From Clostridiales bacterium (lineage in GTDB: Bacteria > Bacillota > Clostridia > Lachnospirales > WQUN01): a stretch of DNA of 64,000 nucleotides. The DNA lies in the NCBI GenBank assembly GCA_031287685.1, contig JAITSQ010000010.1:38360-102359 (forward strand). The letters run 5' to 3'. Below the pieces are notes generated by a model. That model saw only the letters and a program-made list of their open reading frames with translations. It was not told the DNA's origin and searched no databases. The translations under genes and the position numbers were made by a program. Shown one piece after another: positions 15,783 through 24,576 of the stretch (its first letter is position 1; each line of letters begins with the position of its first letter).

Positions 15783-17387
15783 TCATCCTCCCCCTATAAG
15801 CGCCGCGACCGCCTCCGCCGTTCTTAACCCGTCAATCGCGGACGAGACTATGCCGCCCGCGTACCCCGCGCCCTCCCCGCAAGGGAAAAGGCCGCCCAAG
15901 GAGGACTGCCGCCCCGCTCCGCGCAGAATCGTCACGGGGGAGGAGCTTCGCGTCTCCACCCCGGTCAGCGCCGCCTCCGGAAAGGCGAAGCCCGGCGCTT
16001 TCGCGTCCATGGCTAAAATGGCTTCCGCCGCCGCGTCCAAAAATTTCCCGTCGAAAAAATCATAAAAATTCACCGGGACGGCGCCGGGCTTATAGCTTGG
16101 GGTAACTTCGCCGAAGCCCGCGCAGTCCCGCCGAGCCAGAAAATCACCGAGCCGCGCGGCCGGAGCCAGAAAATCACCGCCGCCCGCGCGGAAAGCCGTT
16201 TCCTCAAGCTTTCTGGCAAAGTCAAGGCCGTCCAGCGGGCCTTCCCGGACAAAATCCGCCGGCGCGAGGGAAATCAGAACGGCTGAGTTTGAGTTTTCCG
16301 AAGCCCGCGCGAAACGGCTCATACCGTTGACGCACAGGCCGCCCGCCTCGCTCGCGGCGGCTATAACCTCCCCGCCGGGGCACATACAGAAGGTATAGGC
16401 CCCGCGCCCGTCCCGAAGCCGCGCGGACAGCTTGTAATCGGCGGCGGGAAGTTTCCCCGCGAAGCGCCCGTACATAAGGCGGTCTATATACTCCCGCCGG
16501 TGCTCAATTCTAAATCCGGCGGAAAACGGCTTCGCCGCCATCTCCGCGCCCTGGGCGCGCAGAGTCCGCGCGGTGTCCCTGGCGGAGTGTCCCGCGGCAA
16601 GGACGAACGCGTCCGTTTCGATAAAATATTCGCCGCCCGGTTCCTCAAGCGCGTAAACCCCGGCCACGCGTCCGCGAAGCAGCTCAAGCCGCGTGAATTT
16701 ATTGCGGAAGCGGATTTCCCCGCCGAGCCTCTCTATTTCCCGCCGGATATTCTTGACTATAACGGTCAGGTTGTCCGTGCCTATATGGGGCTTCGCGTCG
16801 GTCAGGACCTCCCCCGGCGCGCCGAAATCCGCAAAAGTCCGCAATACAAACGGAATAAGCGGGTTGTTGGTCCCGCAGGTCAGCTTCCCGTCGGAGAAAG
16901 TCCCCGCTCCGCCCTCGCCAAACTGGACGTTGCTTTCCGGGTCAAGCTCCCCTGTTTCAAAAAACCGGGCCACGTCCCGCGCGCGGGCGTCCGCGTCCCG
17001 CCCGCGCTCAAGGATTATCGGCGCGAGGCCCGCCCGCCCAAGAGCCAGCGCGCAAAAAAGCCCCGCAGGGCCCGCCCCGGCGATTACCGGGCGCGTCCTC
17101 CCCGCCGCCGCTTTCTTTATTATAAATTCCGGCGGCTCCGGCGGGCGGCTTGCGCCCCTAAGCCGGAAAAACCCGTCTTTTTCCGGAAGCAAAAGCTCTA
17201 TATCCGCCGTTACGACGTAAAGGACGTTCCCTTTATCCCTCGCGTCGATAGACTTCCTGCGGATAACCGCGGATTTTATATCCGCCGGTCTGATTTTAAG
17301 AAGCCTCGCCGCTTTTTTTATAATCCGCGGCGGCTGCGGCGCGCCGCCCTCCGCCGGGAAGCGCAAATCAGTCAAGCGAATCATCAA
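15783..17387 (-). CDS. FAD-dependent dehydrogenase of the COG2509 type
   Basis: The 534-residue flavoprotein has an N-terminal region of about 90 residues before the dinucleotide-binding motif IAGAGPAGLFCALALGRAG (about residue 101) and ERGRD. The segment VQFGEGGAGTFSDGKL and the C-terminal SSPVTILR and GGLFPCGEGAGYAGGIVSSAIDG are typical of the uncharacterised COG2509 family found widely in Clostridia. The substrate is unknown. The first in-frame ATG pair overlaps nothing. It is followed by the small zinc-ribbon gene and preceded 24 bp upstream by cvpA. Confidence 0.85.
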   Translation of the reverse strand: MMIRLTDLRFPAEGGAPQPPRIIKKAARLLKIRPADIKSAVIRRKSIDARDKGNVLYVVTADIELLLPEKDGFFRLRGASRPPEPPEFIIKKAAAGRTRPVIAGAGPAGLFCALALGRAGLAPIILERGRDADARARDVARFFETGELDPESNVQFGEGGAGTFSDGKLTCGTNNPLIPFVLRTFADFGAPGEVLTDAKPHIGTDNLTVIVKNIRREIERLGGEIRFRNKFTRLELLRGRVAGVYALEEPGGEYFIETDAFVLAAGHSARDTARTLRAQGAEMAAKPFSAGFRIEHRREYIDRLMYGRFAGKLPAADYKLSARLRDGRGAYTFCMCPGGEVIAAASEAGGLCVNGMSRFARASENSNSAVLISLAPADFVREGPLDGLDFARKLEETAFRAGGGDFLAPAARLGDFLARRDCAGFGEVTPSYKPGAVPVNFYDFFDGKFLDAAAEAILAMDAKAPGFAFPEAALTGVETRSSSPVTILRGAGRQSSLGGLFPCGEGAGYAGGIVSSAIDGLRTAEAVAALIGGG

Positions 17388-17411
17388 ATCGCCCCAACGC
17401 CATAAATATAA

Positions 17412-18113
17412 TCATATAAACCGCCTCAACACCATGTACATAAACAGGTTATTCTTATAGAACAGCCGCGCCAGAACCGAGCCGTCGATAAGCGCCGTAA
17501 TGTCCGCCGCATTCTTCGGGAAAATTATGAAAACGGCAAGCATCGCCGCCCAGTTGAACAGAATCCACAGAAGCACGCCCAGAACGACCCCGCCGGCGCG
17601 GTTAAAAGTCTTAAGCACCGGGATTTTCGACGCCAGGCCGAGAGCGCGGCTGGCCGCCCACAGCGCGGCCGACGTCAGGATAAACACGACCCCCGCCGAG
17701 ACGACGTTAATGACAAAATCCGCCGCGGCCGCCGAGATATAGTCCCGAAGGCCGCTGGCGCGAAAAATCCCGTAGACCTCCGGGTTGTTGTTTTTTATAA
17801 GCACCTCCGTTATAAACCTTGGCAGGCCGGATTTTTCAATAAGCCGCGCCTGCGCGTCAAGCCCTCCGCGCGCGGAGTTTGGCGGCAGGACGATATAATT
17901 GCCTATGACGCGCCTCAAGCCGCCGTACAGGGCTTCGTTTCCCGAAACCGCGTCGGCGACGCAGGGGTAAAGCCAGTTCGTCAGGAGCAGGGCCGCGCAG
18001 CGCGACGAAAAGTCAAAAAGCGACAGCAAAAGCCCCCGCTTGTACGAAATATACACAATCACCGCGAAAGAGCCTATTATAAAAACGTCCAAGCCGTTAA
18101 CATATCCCGCCAA
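17412..18113 (-). CDS. CvpA family membrane protein
   Basis: The 233-residue protein starts with GLDVFIIGSFAVIVYISYKRGLLLSLFDF, the hallmark of the CvpA/colicin V production family. It has four predicted membrane helices (about residues 9-28, 33-50, 130-155 and 176-198). In this Firmicute version a loop of about 70 residues sits between helices 2 and 3. CvpA proteins are linked to envelope stability and purine-pathway operons in other bacteria; the role here is unknown. It starts 1 bp after the DUF5711 gene, so the genes are co-translated. Confidence 0.85.
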   Translation of the reverse strand: MAGYVNGLDVFIIGSFAVIVYISYKRGLLLSLFDFSSRCAALLLTNWLYPCVADAVSGNEALYGGLRRVIGNYIVLPPNSARGGLDAQARLIEKSGLPRFITEVLIKNNNPEVYGIFRASGLRDYISAAAADFVINVVSAGVVFILTSAALWAASRALGLASKIPVLKTFNRAGGVVLGVLLWILFNWAAMLAVFIIFPKNAADITALIDGSVLARLFYKNNLFMYMVLRRFI

Positions 18114-18114
18114 G

Positions 18115-19287
18115 TCAGTTTCCTCGTTTCATAACGCGCGCCCCGCGCTCGTCCAGCACGGCTATAACCCCCGGATTTTCAAGGGGGAGCACCGTTTTCG
18201 TGTCAAGCGCCGGGCGGTGCTCCCATATAAGGCGGCCCTTTGAGTTAAAAAGAGTGTATTTTCCGCCGCTTCCGGCCACGAAATAATCCTTGACCAGCTC
18301 AAGACGCGCCGGATCCGGGTAAAAATCGGCGGAGGCGAGCAGGTTAAGGTTTTTGTCGTAAAACCTGAGCGCCCCCGCCTCCTCCCCTTCCTTGCCCGGA
18401 AAAGGCTCCCCCAAGGAAAGCGCGATACTGCCGGAGGCGCTCACCGCGAAAGACTCCACTGAATTGCCAAGCGGCATTTTCCAGGCGTCCCGCGCGCTCC
18501 CGGAGTCCGCCGAGACGTCAAGGCGGGAAAGAGACGCCTCCGTCAGCACCAGCAGGACGCCCCCGCTCAAGAAACGCAGCCTCGCCGCCAGCTCGTCCTT
18601 TATTTCCTCCTGGTAGAATATGCCGTTCGCGGCGTTCTTGCGCTGCTCCGTGTCGTTGTAAAGCAGCAGCACCTTCGACGACGGCACGGACGAATTCACG
18701 TCAAGGAAACTTATGGCCGTCACGGCCGCGTCCGGGGAAATATCCGCCGAGGTGGGGAATACGCCCGGTGAAACGCTGTGATAGGCGTTCATCTGCTCCC
18801 CGTCGGGGTTGAGCGCCTCTATCACCGAGCCTTCGCCCTCCTTGGCTATCACGGCGGCGCAGCCCTTCGGGTTTATGTAAAAACTTAAAATTTTCGACTC
18901 GTATGATCTTTTATACATCAGGCCGCCGGGAGAGAAAAGGTAAAACTGCGTGCCGCCTGTGTCGCACACGCCGACGTACTTCCCGTTCCCCGCGAGCAGC
19001 GGCTCCTTGAGCGAATATTCGTAGGGCGCCGACCAGGCCGGCTTCCCGCCGGAGCAGTATTCCATCCCCTCGCTCGTGGTCAAGTAAAAGCCCTTGGCCC
19101 CGTAAGAGTATATACCGGCGCGCTCCCCCTCCGGGATTGGGTACGCCGCCCCCTCCGACGCGAAATTAGCCCTGTCCGGCGCGTCCGCGCCCGGCAGGGA
19201 AAGCCGGAGATAAACCGCCGCCGACACGGCGAGGACAATAAGCGCGACGATTTTGCCGTAGCTTTTTTCTTTCGTAACTTTAGCCAT
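18115..19287 (-). CDS. DUF5711 family membrane-anchored beta-propeller-like protein
   Basis: A single N-terminal membrane helix (IVALIVLAVSAAVYLRL, about residues 13-29) is followed by an extracytoplasmic region rich in beta-strand repeats of the pattern seen in WD/PQQ propellers (GIYSYGAKGFYLTTSEGM, LAGNGKYVGVCDTGG, VKDYFVAGSGGKYTLFNSKGRL). This architecture and the adjacent cvpA gene match the clostridial DUF5711 family, whose function is unknown. It lies 2 bp after the GerMN gene. Length is 390 residues. Confidence 0.75.
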   Translation of the reverse strand: MAKVTKEKSYGKIVALIVLAVSAAVYLRLSLPGADAPDRANFASEGAAYPIPEGERAGIYSYGAKGFYLTTSEGMEYCSGGKPAWSAPYEYSLKEPLLAGNGKYVGVCDTGGTQFYLFSPGGLMYKRSYESKILSFYINPKGCAAVIAKEGEGSVIEALNPDGEQMNAYHSVSPGVFPTSADISPDAAVTAISFLDVNSSVPSSKVLLLYNDTEQRKNAANGIFYQEEIKDELAARLRFLSGGVLLVLTEASLSRLDVSADSGSARDAWKMPLGNSVESFAVSASGSIALSLGEPFPGKEGEEAGALRFYDKNLNLLASADFYPDPARLELVKDYFVAGSGGKYTLFNSKGRLIWEHRPALDTKTVLPLENPGVIAVLDERGARVMKRGN

Positions 19288-19289
19288 TT

Positions 19290-19793
19290 TTAGTCACCGG
19301 GTATATCATACCACATATCGCCCGCGTTTGCAATAAGCGTACCCTCGGCCAGCGGCCGAAGCTCCCCGTCAATCAGCAGGGTCACGCGCTTAGCGCCGCC
19401 GCCCGGCTCAAGAGCGGTCTTTATTATCTGCGCGGCCATTCTCGTCTCGGCGTAAGAGCCCCGGAAATACAGGATTTCCGGCGACACGTTTATGTAAAGA
19501 GTCTCGCCCTCAAGCTCCGCGCCGTAAACGTTCACTCCCTCCGGGATAAAAAACGCCCCCCGCTCCGCGAAAAACGCCCGCATAAGCTCAAGCGGCCCGG
19601 CGCCACGCCCGACGCGGATAAACTTCCTGTAGAACCGGTCGGACTCCGGGTCGATTAGGCACAGCGGCCGGAAGCCGTCTTTTTCATAACTCGCGGGCAC
19701 CCGCCCGGCCTCCGCCGTTTCCGGCGCCAAGAGTATGATAACCGCGGTTATGGCCAGCGCGCGGCGCAAGGTTTTTTTAATTTCCCCCGGCAT
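19290..19793 (-). CDS. GerMN-domain (sporulation/spore germination) protein
   Basis: After a signal peptide (RRALAITAVIILLAPETAEA), the C-terminal part matches the GerMN fold: ELEGETLYINVSPEI, then the helix YAETRMAAQIIKTAL and VTLLIDGE near the end. GerMN domains occur in the spore germination protein GerM and in lipoproteins of spore formers. I start at the ATG at 19793, which follows GGGG; a TTG ten codons upstream lies inside the repeat element next door and is less likely. Length is 167 residues. It heads the leftward group GerMN-DUF5711-CvpA-COG2509-zinc ribbon. Confidence 0.72.
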   Translation of the reverse strand: MPGEIKKTLRRALAITAVIILLAPETAEAGRVPASYEKDGFRPLCLIDPESDRFYRKFIRVGRGAGPLELMRAFFAERGAFFIPEGVNVYGAELEGETLYINVSPEILYFRGSYAETRMAAQIIKTALEPGGGAKRVTLLIDGELRPLAEGTLIANAGDMWYDIPGD

Positions 19794-19810
19794 AAAATCC
19801 CCCCACACAT

Positions 19811-20086
19811 TAGCAATTTTCAAAATCGTGGCTCGGCGTTTTGAGCTTCCAAGAGAAGCTCAAAGCCACCTTCTTGACTGCCGACGTTCGCGAAAAACGG
19901 CTTAAAAACGGTGTTTTTCGGCACTAATGCCCTCTCGCAAGCTTCGCTTGCTGGCCGGGCGGCCGTGTTGGCCTGCCAAAAAGCCGCCTTCTTGCCCGGT
20001 GTTTTTCGGCACTAATGCCTGCCGAAAAGCCACCTTCTTGCCGCCGATTTTCCGCTCCGCGCCAGTCAACGTTTTGTAAAATTGCT
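19811..20086. mobile_element. Palindromic element C (about 276 bp) carrying a 45-bp inserted hairpin module
   Basis: The left end TAGCAATTTTCAAAATCG and the right end AACGTTTTGTAAAATTGCT are the same two end types seen in element D. The stretch 19830-19874 (45 bp, stem TTTTGAGCTTC/GAAGCTCAAA) is absent at the homologous site of element D (61838-61850, opposite strand), where the flanking sequence is continuous. Further in are CAAGCTTCGCTTG and GTGTTTTTCGGCACTAATGC units and a module ending CACCTTCTTG. C has no clean TA flanks. It lies just upstream of the GerMN gene, whose start region it touches. Confidence 0.72.
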
Positions 20087-20232
20087 GCAATCACCTCTAA
20101 TTTTATACCGGAAAGCGAAGCGGCGCAACGCTTTTCGTCCCCCCTTAAACCTCTCTAAAATACAAAAAAAGACGGTCTCCGTCTGTTTTCGCGCCGCTCG
20201 GTGTTTTTTTTACTTGCAGAATCGGAATTGCT

Positions 20233-20267
20233 TTATGCCGTCTAAAAGGCTTTAGGCGGCATAAAGT
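20233..20267. terminator. Hairpin downstream of the DUF378 gene
   Basis: TTTATGCCGTCTAAA and TTTAGGCGGCATAAA form a stem with one mismatch and loop AGGC, 29 bp beyond the DUF378 stop. It lacks a strong T-run, and the adjacent GGAATTGCT looks like a fragment of the palindromic-element end, so it may be another repeat copy. The rest of 20087-20232 contains only a short GACGG/CCGTC hairpin and T-runs; no gene is seen. Confidence 0.45.
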
Positions 20268-20295
20268 TTCCTTAACTTAAAATTATATTTTGCCC

Positions 20296-20517
20296 TTAAT
20301 CGCGTATGGCCGAAACGTCGTCCAGCCGGCTGTAAAAGCTCAGGCAGTAAAGCCCCGCAAGCCCGATAAAAGCGTACACGATTCTGCTTGCCACCGCGTC
20401 CACCCCGCCAAACAGCACGGCTATAAGGTCAAATTGGAAAAAGCCTATAAGGCCCCAATTTATCGCGCCTATTACTATAAGCGTCAAGGCAAACCAATCG
20501 AGCGGTTTAACCCTCAT
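20296..20517 (-). CDS. DUF378 family small membrane protein
   Basis: The 73-residue protein has two membrane helices (about residues 8-28 and 45-63) and the family pattern ALTLIVIGAINWGLIGFFQFDLIAVLFGG then RIVYAFIGLAGLYCL. YuzA of Bacillus belongs to this family; function is unknown. It has an AGGAGGTAC ribosome-binding site directly upstream on the minus strand. Element E lies 14 bp upstream of its start and may overlap its promoter. Confidence 0.85.
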   Translation of the reverse strand: MRVKPLDWFALTLIVIGAINWGLIGFFQFDLIAVLFGGVDAVASRIVYAFIGLAGLYCLSFYSRLDDVSAIRD

Positions 20518-20531
20518 ACGGTACCTCCTGA

Positions 20532-20618
20532 AAATTATATTTATAGCAATTCCGTTTTACGTAAGCAAAAGCCCTCCGCTAAGCCGCGGTTTCGCGAGCG
20601 AAGCGCGGAACTGCTCTA
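20532..20618. mobile_element. Palindromic element E (87 bp MITE-like)
   Basis: The left end is TATAGCAATTCCG at 20532 and the right end CGGAACTGCTCTA closes at 20618. Each end is bounded by TA. The interior includes TTACGTAAGCAAA, also present in element F, and GCCGCGG/CGCGAGCG hairpin arms. It occupies the divergent space between the DUF378 gene and the ppx promoter. Confidence 0.65.
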
Positions 20619-20723
20619 ATGGAAAACCCCGCGCTTTCCTCAAAAAACGCGCTGAAAGTATTATGCGCGGGCGGCGGGATTTTATCCGCCTCCGGCGAAA
20701 ATTTCAAACAAGCGCGAATTCTA

Positions 20724-20752
20724 TTGCGTTTTACTTTTAATAATAGTATAAT
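20724..20752 (+). promoter_or_regulatory. Predicted sigma-A promoter of the ppx-ppk1 cluster
   Basis: TTGCGT (20724-20729) and a perfect TATAAT (20747-20752) are 17 bp apart. Transcription near 20759 begins after the earliest in-frame start codons of the long open frame, which supports the internal TTG at 20862 as the true ppx start. Confidence 0.78.
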
Positions 20753-20861
20753 AAAGTTGGAAAATTTTATTTACGGAAGCGTTTCCCGGTGCGGAGCCCG
20801 CCGACGGAAAACGCCGCGTTTTAGTTTTTTTAAACAAAATATTTTCAAGGGGGCGAACCTT

Positions 20862-22430
20862 TTGCCGCGGCCAAAACCAAACGAAAAAACAGATAAACCG
20901 GCGAAAAACGCCGAGCCTATGGCGGTTATAGACGTTGGCTCGAATGAACTTCGCCTGCGCATCGCCGAAAACAAGGGCGGGGTTATGAAGTTTCTTGAGT
21001 CCGCGTCCGTGCCGCTTAATTTAGGCGGAGACACCTTCGCCCACGGCCGCATTTCTTTCGAGAAGCTCGGCCGCGCTTGCGAAATCATCAAAAACTTTCT
21101 GACGCTTTCGGCGGATTACGGCGTGTCCCAGTATAAAGTCGTGGCCACCACCGCCGTGCGCGAGAGCGAAAACCGGGACTATATCCTTGACCAGATTAAA
21201 ATCAAAACCGGCGTTTCCGTCTCCGTAATTGATGATTCGGAGGAAAAGCTCTACGTTTATAAACTTATGTCCCACCTGGCGCCGGAGGAGTTTCTTAAAT
21301 CCGCTATGATGGTCTATACAGGCTCCGGCAACGTCGGCCTCTCCGTTTGGAGGGACGGGCGCTCCTTTTACAGCGAGAGCGTGAAAATCGGCTCTCTGCG
21401 CATAAGCGAGGTTTTCGGCGATATGCAGGATTATTGCTCCTGTTTCCCGACGCTTGCGGACGATTATATAAAGAGCTATATGTGTCTGCTCGACGGGGAT
21501 TTTTCGCACAAAATCAAGCACTTCATAACCTCCGGGCAAGAAATATCGATGATCGCGGACCTGACCGGCGCGGCGTCCGACAGTGGTTTTTATCACATCG
21601 AGGCGAAGAAGCTGTCCGCCCTCTTTGAGGAAATCAAGAGCAAGTCCGTGGAGCGCGTCGCCTCCGATTACGACATATCGGAGGAAAAGGCCGAGGTGCT
21701 CCTGCCGGCGCTGTGCATATACCGCGCGCTGCTTAATTTTACGGAGGCGGAGGTTATCCTTACGCCGCTCGTTTACCTGACGGACGCGCTTATGTTTGAG
21801 ATGCTCTATCCCGACCAGTTCTCCCGTATCTCGCGGGAGCTTGACAAGAGCACCCTGCTTTCGGCGCGCGCCATTTCCGAAAAATTCCGCGACCTCACCG
21901 CGCACAGCGCCCTTGTTGAAAAGTTCGCCGTCCAGATTTTTGATAAACTTAAAAAAATCCACGGTATGGGCAAGCGGGAGAAGCTCCTGCTTCAGACCGC
22001 CGCAATCCTCCACGACGTGGGCAAATACGTCAATATAAAGCACCACAGCTTCCACTCCCGGAACATAATCTGCGGGTGCGAGATTATCGGGCTGAACGGT
22101 CTCGAAAAGGAAATCGTGGCGCAAATCTGCCGTTATCACTCAAAGACCAGCCCGAACGAAGGGCACGCGGATTACGCGCGCCTGCCGGTGGGCTATAAGG
22201 TGCTCGTATCGAAACTGGCGGCCATTTTAAAGCTGGCCGACGCGCTTGACCGCGGGCACAACCAGAAGTTTTCCGGCATAGAAGCCGCTCTTAACGACGA
22301 CGGGCTTGTAATCACCGTCACGACGAGCAAAAACATAGACCTGGAAATATGGTATTACAGCGAAAAAAGCCGCCTTTTTGAGGAAGTTTTCGGCATAAAG
22401 ACCGCCGTCCGGCATAAAAAGCCCGTCTGA
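20862..22430 (+). CDS. ppx: Exopolyphosphatase/guanosine pentaphosphatase-type (Ppx/GppA) phosphatase with HD domain
   Basis: The open frame reaches back to 20619, but the promoter at 20724-20752 and the AAGGGGG ribosome-binding site at 20848 point to TTG 20862 (522 residues). The N-terminal half is an actin-fold Ppx/GppA domain: MAVIDVGSNELRLRI, TTAVRESENRD (about residue 80) and YTGSGNVGLS (about residue 150). The C-terminal half is an HD-type region with AAILHDVGKYVNIKHHSFHS. Such proteins degrade inorganic polyphosphate or pppGpp. Its location directly before ppk1 (21 bp) argues for polyphosphate turnover. Confidence 0.88.
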   Translation: MPRPKPNEKTDKPAKNAEPMAVIDVGSNELRLRIAENKGGVMKFLESASVPLNLGGDTFAHGRISFEKLGRACEIIKNFLTLSADYGVSQYKVVATTAVRESENRDYILDQIKIKTGVSVSVIDDSEEKLYVYKLMSHLAPEEFLKSAMMVYTGSGNVGLSVWRDGRSFYSESVKIGSLRISEVFGDMQDYCSCFPTLADDYIKSYMCLLDGDFSHKIKHFITSGQEISMIADLTGAASDSGFYHIEAKKLSALFEEIKSKSVERVASDYDISEEKAEVLLPALCIYRALLNFTEAEVILTPLVYLTDALMFEMLYPDQFSRISRELDKSTLLSARAISEKFRDLTAHSALVEKFAVQIFDKLKKIHGMGKREKLLLQTAAILHDVGKYVNIKHHSFHSRNIICGCEIIGLNGLEKEIVAQICRYHSKTSPNEGHADYARLPVGYKVLVSKLAAILKLADALDRGHNQKFSGIEAALNDDGLVITVTTSKNIDLEIWYYSEKSRLFEEVFGIKTAVRHKKPV

Positions 22431-22451
22431 GCGAGGAGGATTTAATTTATT

Positions 22452-24551
22452 ATGGAAGATTCCTTTTACTTCAACCGGGAGCTGAGCTGGCTTGAGTTCA
22501 ACACCCGCGTTCTGGAGGAAGCCCAGGACAAGACCAACCCCCTCCTGGAGCGGTTTAAGTTTCTGGCTATAACCGCGTCTAATATGGACGAGTTCTTTAT
22601 GGTGCGCGTATCCGGCCTTATGGACCAGAAAGCGGCGAAAATTCAGAAAAAAGGCCCCTCCCCGAAAGAACAGCTGGCCGCCATAAGCCAGAAGGTTCAC
22701 GAAATCGTCGAGAAGCAGTACAACTGCCTCAACCGCTCGCTCCTGCCCTCTCTTGAGAAGGAGGGCGCGTCCGTCCTGAAATACGACGAGCTGAACGCGG
22801 AGCAGAAACGCGTCTGCGACGACTACTTCAAGACCACAATATACCCCATACTGACCCCGATGGCTGTGGATAAAAGCCGCCCCCTGCCGCTTCTCAACAA
22901 CCGCTCGCTTAATTTTATCGCCGAGCTTTTCGAGGACGGCGCGGACTCGGACGAGACCGGCGGCCCAGCCGCCCCGCTTTACGCGCTGGTGCAGGTGCCC
23001 ACCGTGGTCAAGCGGCTGTTCCCCCTGCCCGATAAAGACGGCGGCGGCAGGTGCTTTATCCTGCTGGAGGACATAATCCGCTGCCATATCCAGTCCGTCT
23101 TTTCGGGGTACACGGTGCGGGACCGCGCCATTTTCCGCATAACGAGAGACTCCGACCTTGAGCTGGACGAGGAGGACTCGGCCGACCTCCTGCGCGAGAT
23201 GGAGAAAAGCGTCAAGCGGCGCAAATGGGGCCTGCCCGTCCGCCTCGAAATCGAAAAGAAAATGAAAAAATCAAGCCGCAAATATCTGCAGAACCTGCTC
23301 AAGCGCGGCGGTGAGGACACTTACGAAATCCCCGGCCCGCTCGACCTTACCGTATGGTCCTCCCTAGCCTCCGCCGACGCGCTCGAGGGCTACGGGCGGC
23401 TCCTGAACCCGCCCATAGCGCCTCAGCCCGTGCCTGAGTTTTTCGGGCGGGACATTTTTGAGCGCATAAAGGAATCCGACGTGCTGGCGCACCACCCGTA
23501 CCAGACCTTCGACTGCGTGCTGAACTTCGTCGAGCGCGCGGCCAAAGACCCGTCCGTGCTGGCCATAAAACAAACGCTTTACCGCGTCTCGGGCGGCTCG
23601 CCGATTGTGGCGGCGCTGATGGCGGCGGCGGAAGCCGGCAAGCAGGTGACTGTTCTTGTGGAGCTTAAGGCCCGCTTTGACGAGGAGAACAACATAAACT
23701 GGGCCAAGAAGCTCGAACAGTCCGGCGCGCACGTGGTCTACGGCCTGTCCGGGCTTAAGACGCACTGCAAGGTCTGTCTCGTCGTGCGGCGGGAGGACGA
23801 CGGTATTCACCGTTATATTCATCTTGGCACGGGCAACTACAACGACAGCACCGCCCGCTTTTACACCGACCTGGGTTATTTTACCCACAGCGAGGCGCTT
23901 GGCTCGGACGTGTCGTCGATGTTCAACCTGCTCACGGGCTACGCGAAAAACCAGGACTTCAACAAGCTCTTCGTGGCCCCGTCAAATATGCGCCAGAACT
24001 TCATAAAACTAATCGAGCGGGAAACGCGCAACGCCGCCGAGGGCAAAAAATCCGGCGTCACCGCCAAGCTGAACTCCCTTGTTGACAGAGGCATTATAGA
24101 CGCGCTCTACGCCGCGTCCCAAGCTGGCGCGCCCGTCCGGCTCATAGTCCGGGGGGTGTGCTGCCTCCGCGCCGGGATAGCCGGCTTGAGCGAAAATATA
24201 AGCGTCCACAGCATAGTTGACCGCTTCCTTGAGCACAGCCGGATCTACTGCTTCGAGAACGCCGGAAACCCGAAAATTTACCTCTCCAGCGCGGACTGGA
24301 TGCCCCGCAACCTTGACCGCCGCGTGGAGACGGCCTTCCCCATAGAGGACGCGCGGCTGAAAGAAAAAATTACGAAAATTCTCAACATAACCCTTTCGGA
24401 CACGGCGAAGCTGCGCACGCAGAAGCCGGACGGCAGCTACGAAAAAATCGACCGGCGCGGAAAAGAGCTTATCCGCTCCCAGATGACGTTTCAGCAAATG
24501 GCGGAGGACGAGTGCCGCGAGATATTTGAGGAAGCGGCGCCAAAATTGTAA
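22452..24551 (+). CDS. ppk1: Polyphosphate kinase 1
   Basis: This enzyme reversibly polymerises the gamma phosphate of ATP into polyphosphate. The 699-residue protein has the family N-terminus (FNRELSWLEFNTRVLEEA), the head domain, and phospholipase-D-like catalytic domains. Key segments are HHPYQTF (about residue 351), KTHCKVCLV with the autophosphorylated His at about residue 438, HLGTGNYN (about residue 457), and a C-terminal SSADWMPRNLDRR. The AGGAGG ribosome-binding site is 11 bases before the ATG. It forms a pair with ppx, giving both synthesis and breakdown of polyphosphate. Confidence 0.97.
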   Translation: MEDSFYFNRELSWLEFNTRVLEEAQDKTNPLLERFKFLAITASNMDEFFMVRVSGLMDQKAAKIQKKGPSPKEQLAAISQKVHEIVEKQYNCLNRSLLPSLEKEGASVLKYDELNAEQKRVCDDYFKTTIYPILTPMAVDKSRPLPLLNNRSLNFIAELFEDGADSDETGGPAAPLYALVQVPTVVKRLFPLPDKDGGGRCFILLEDIIRCHIQSVFSGYTVRDRAIFRITRDSDLELDEEDSADLLREMEKSVKRRKWGLPVRLEIEKKMKKSSRKYLQNLLKRGGEDTYEIPGPLDLTVWSSLASADALEGYGRLLNPPIAPQPVPEFFGRDIFERIKESDVLAHHPYQTFDCVLNFVERAAKDPSVLAIKQTLYRVSGGSPIVAALMAAAEAGKQVTVLVELKARFDEENNINWAKKLEQSGAHVVYGLSGLKTHCKVCLVVRREDDGIHRYIHLGTGNYNDSTARFYTDLGYFTHSEALGSDVSSMFNLLTGYAKNQDFNKLFVAPSNMRQNFIKLIERETRNAAEGKKSGVTAKLNSLVDRGIIDALYAASQAGAPVRLIVRGVCCLRAGIAGLSENISVHSIVDRFLEHSRIYCFENAGNPKIYLSSADWMPRNLDRRVETAFPIEDARLKEKITKILNITLSDTAKLRTQKPDGSYEKIDRRGKELIRSQMTFQQMAEDECREIFEEAAPKL

Positions 24552-24576
24552 CCGGCGCCTTTTAGGAGGAAAAATT

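Noticed and set aside
16500..17405. A 301-codon frame on the plus strand
   Set aside because: It is antisense to the FAD-dependent dehydrogenase and is Arg/Pro-rich without domain features.
21021..22139. A 372-codon frame on the minus strand
   Set aside because: It is antisense to ppx; composition is typical of a shadow frame.
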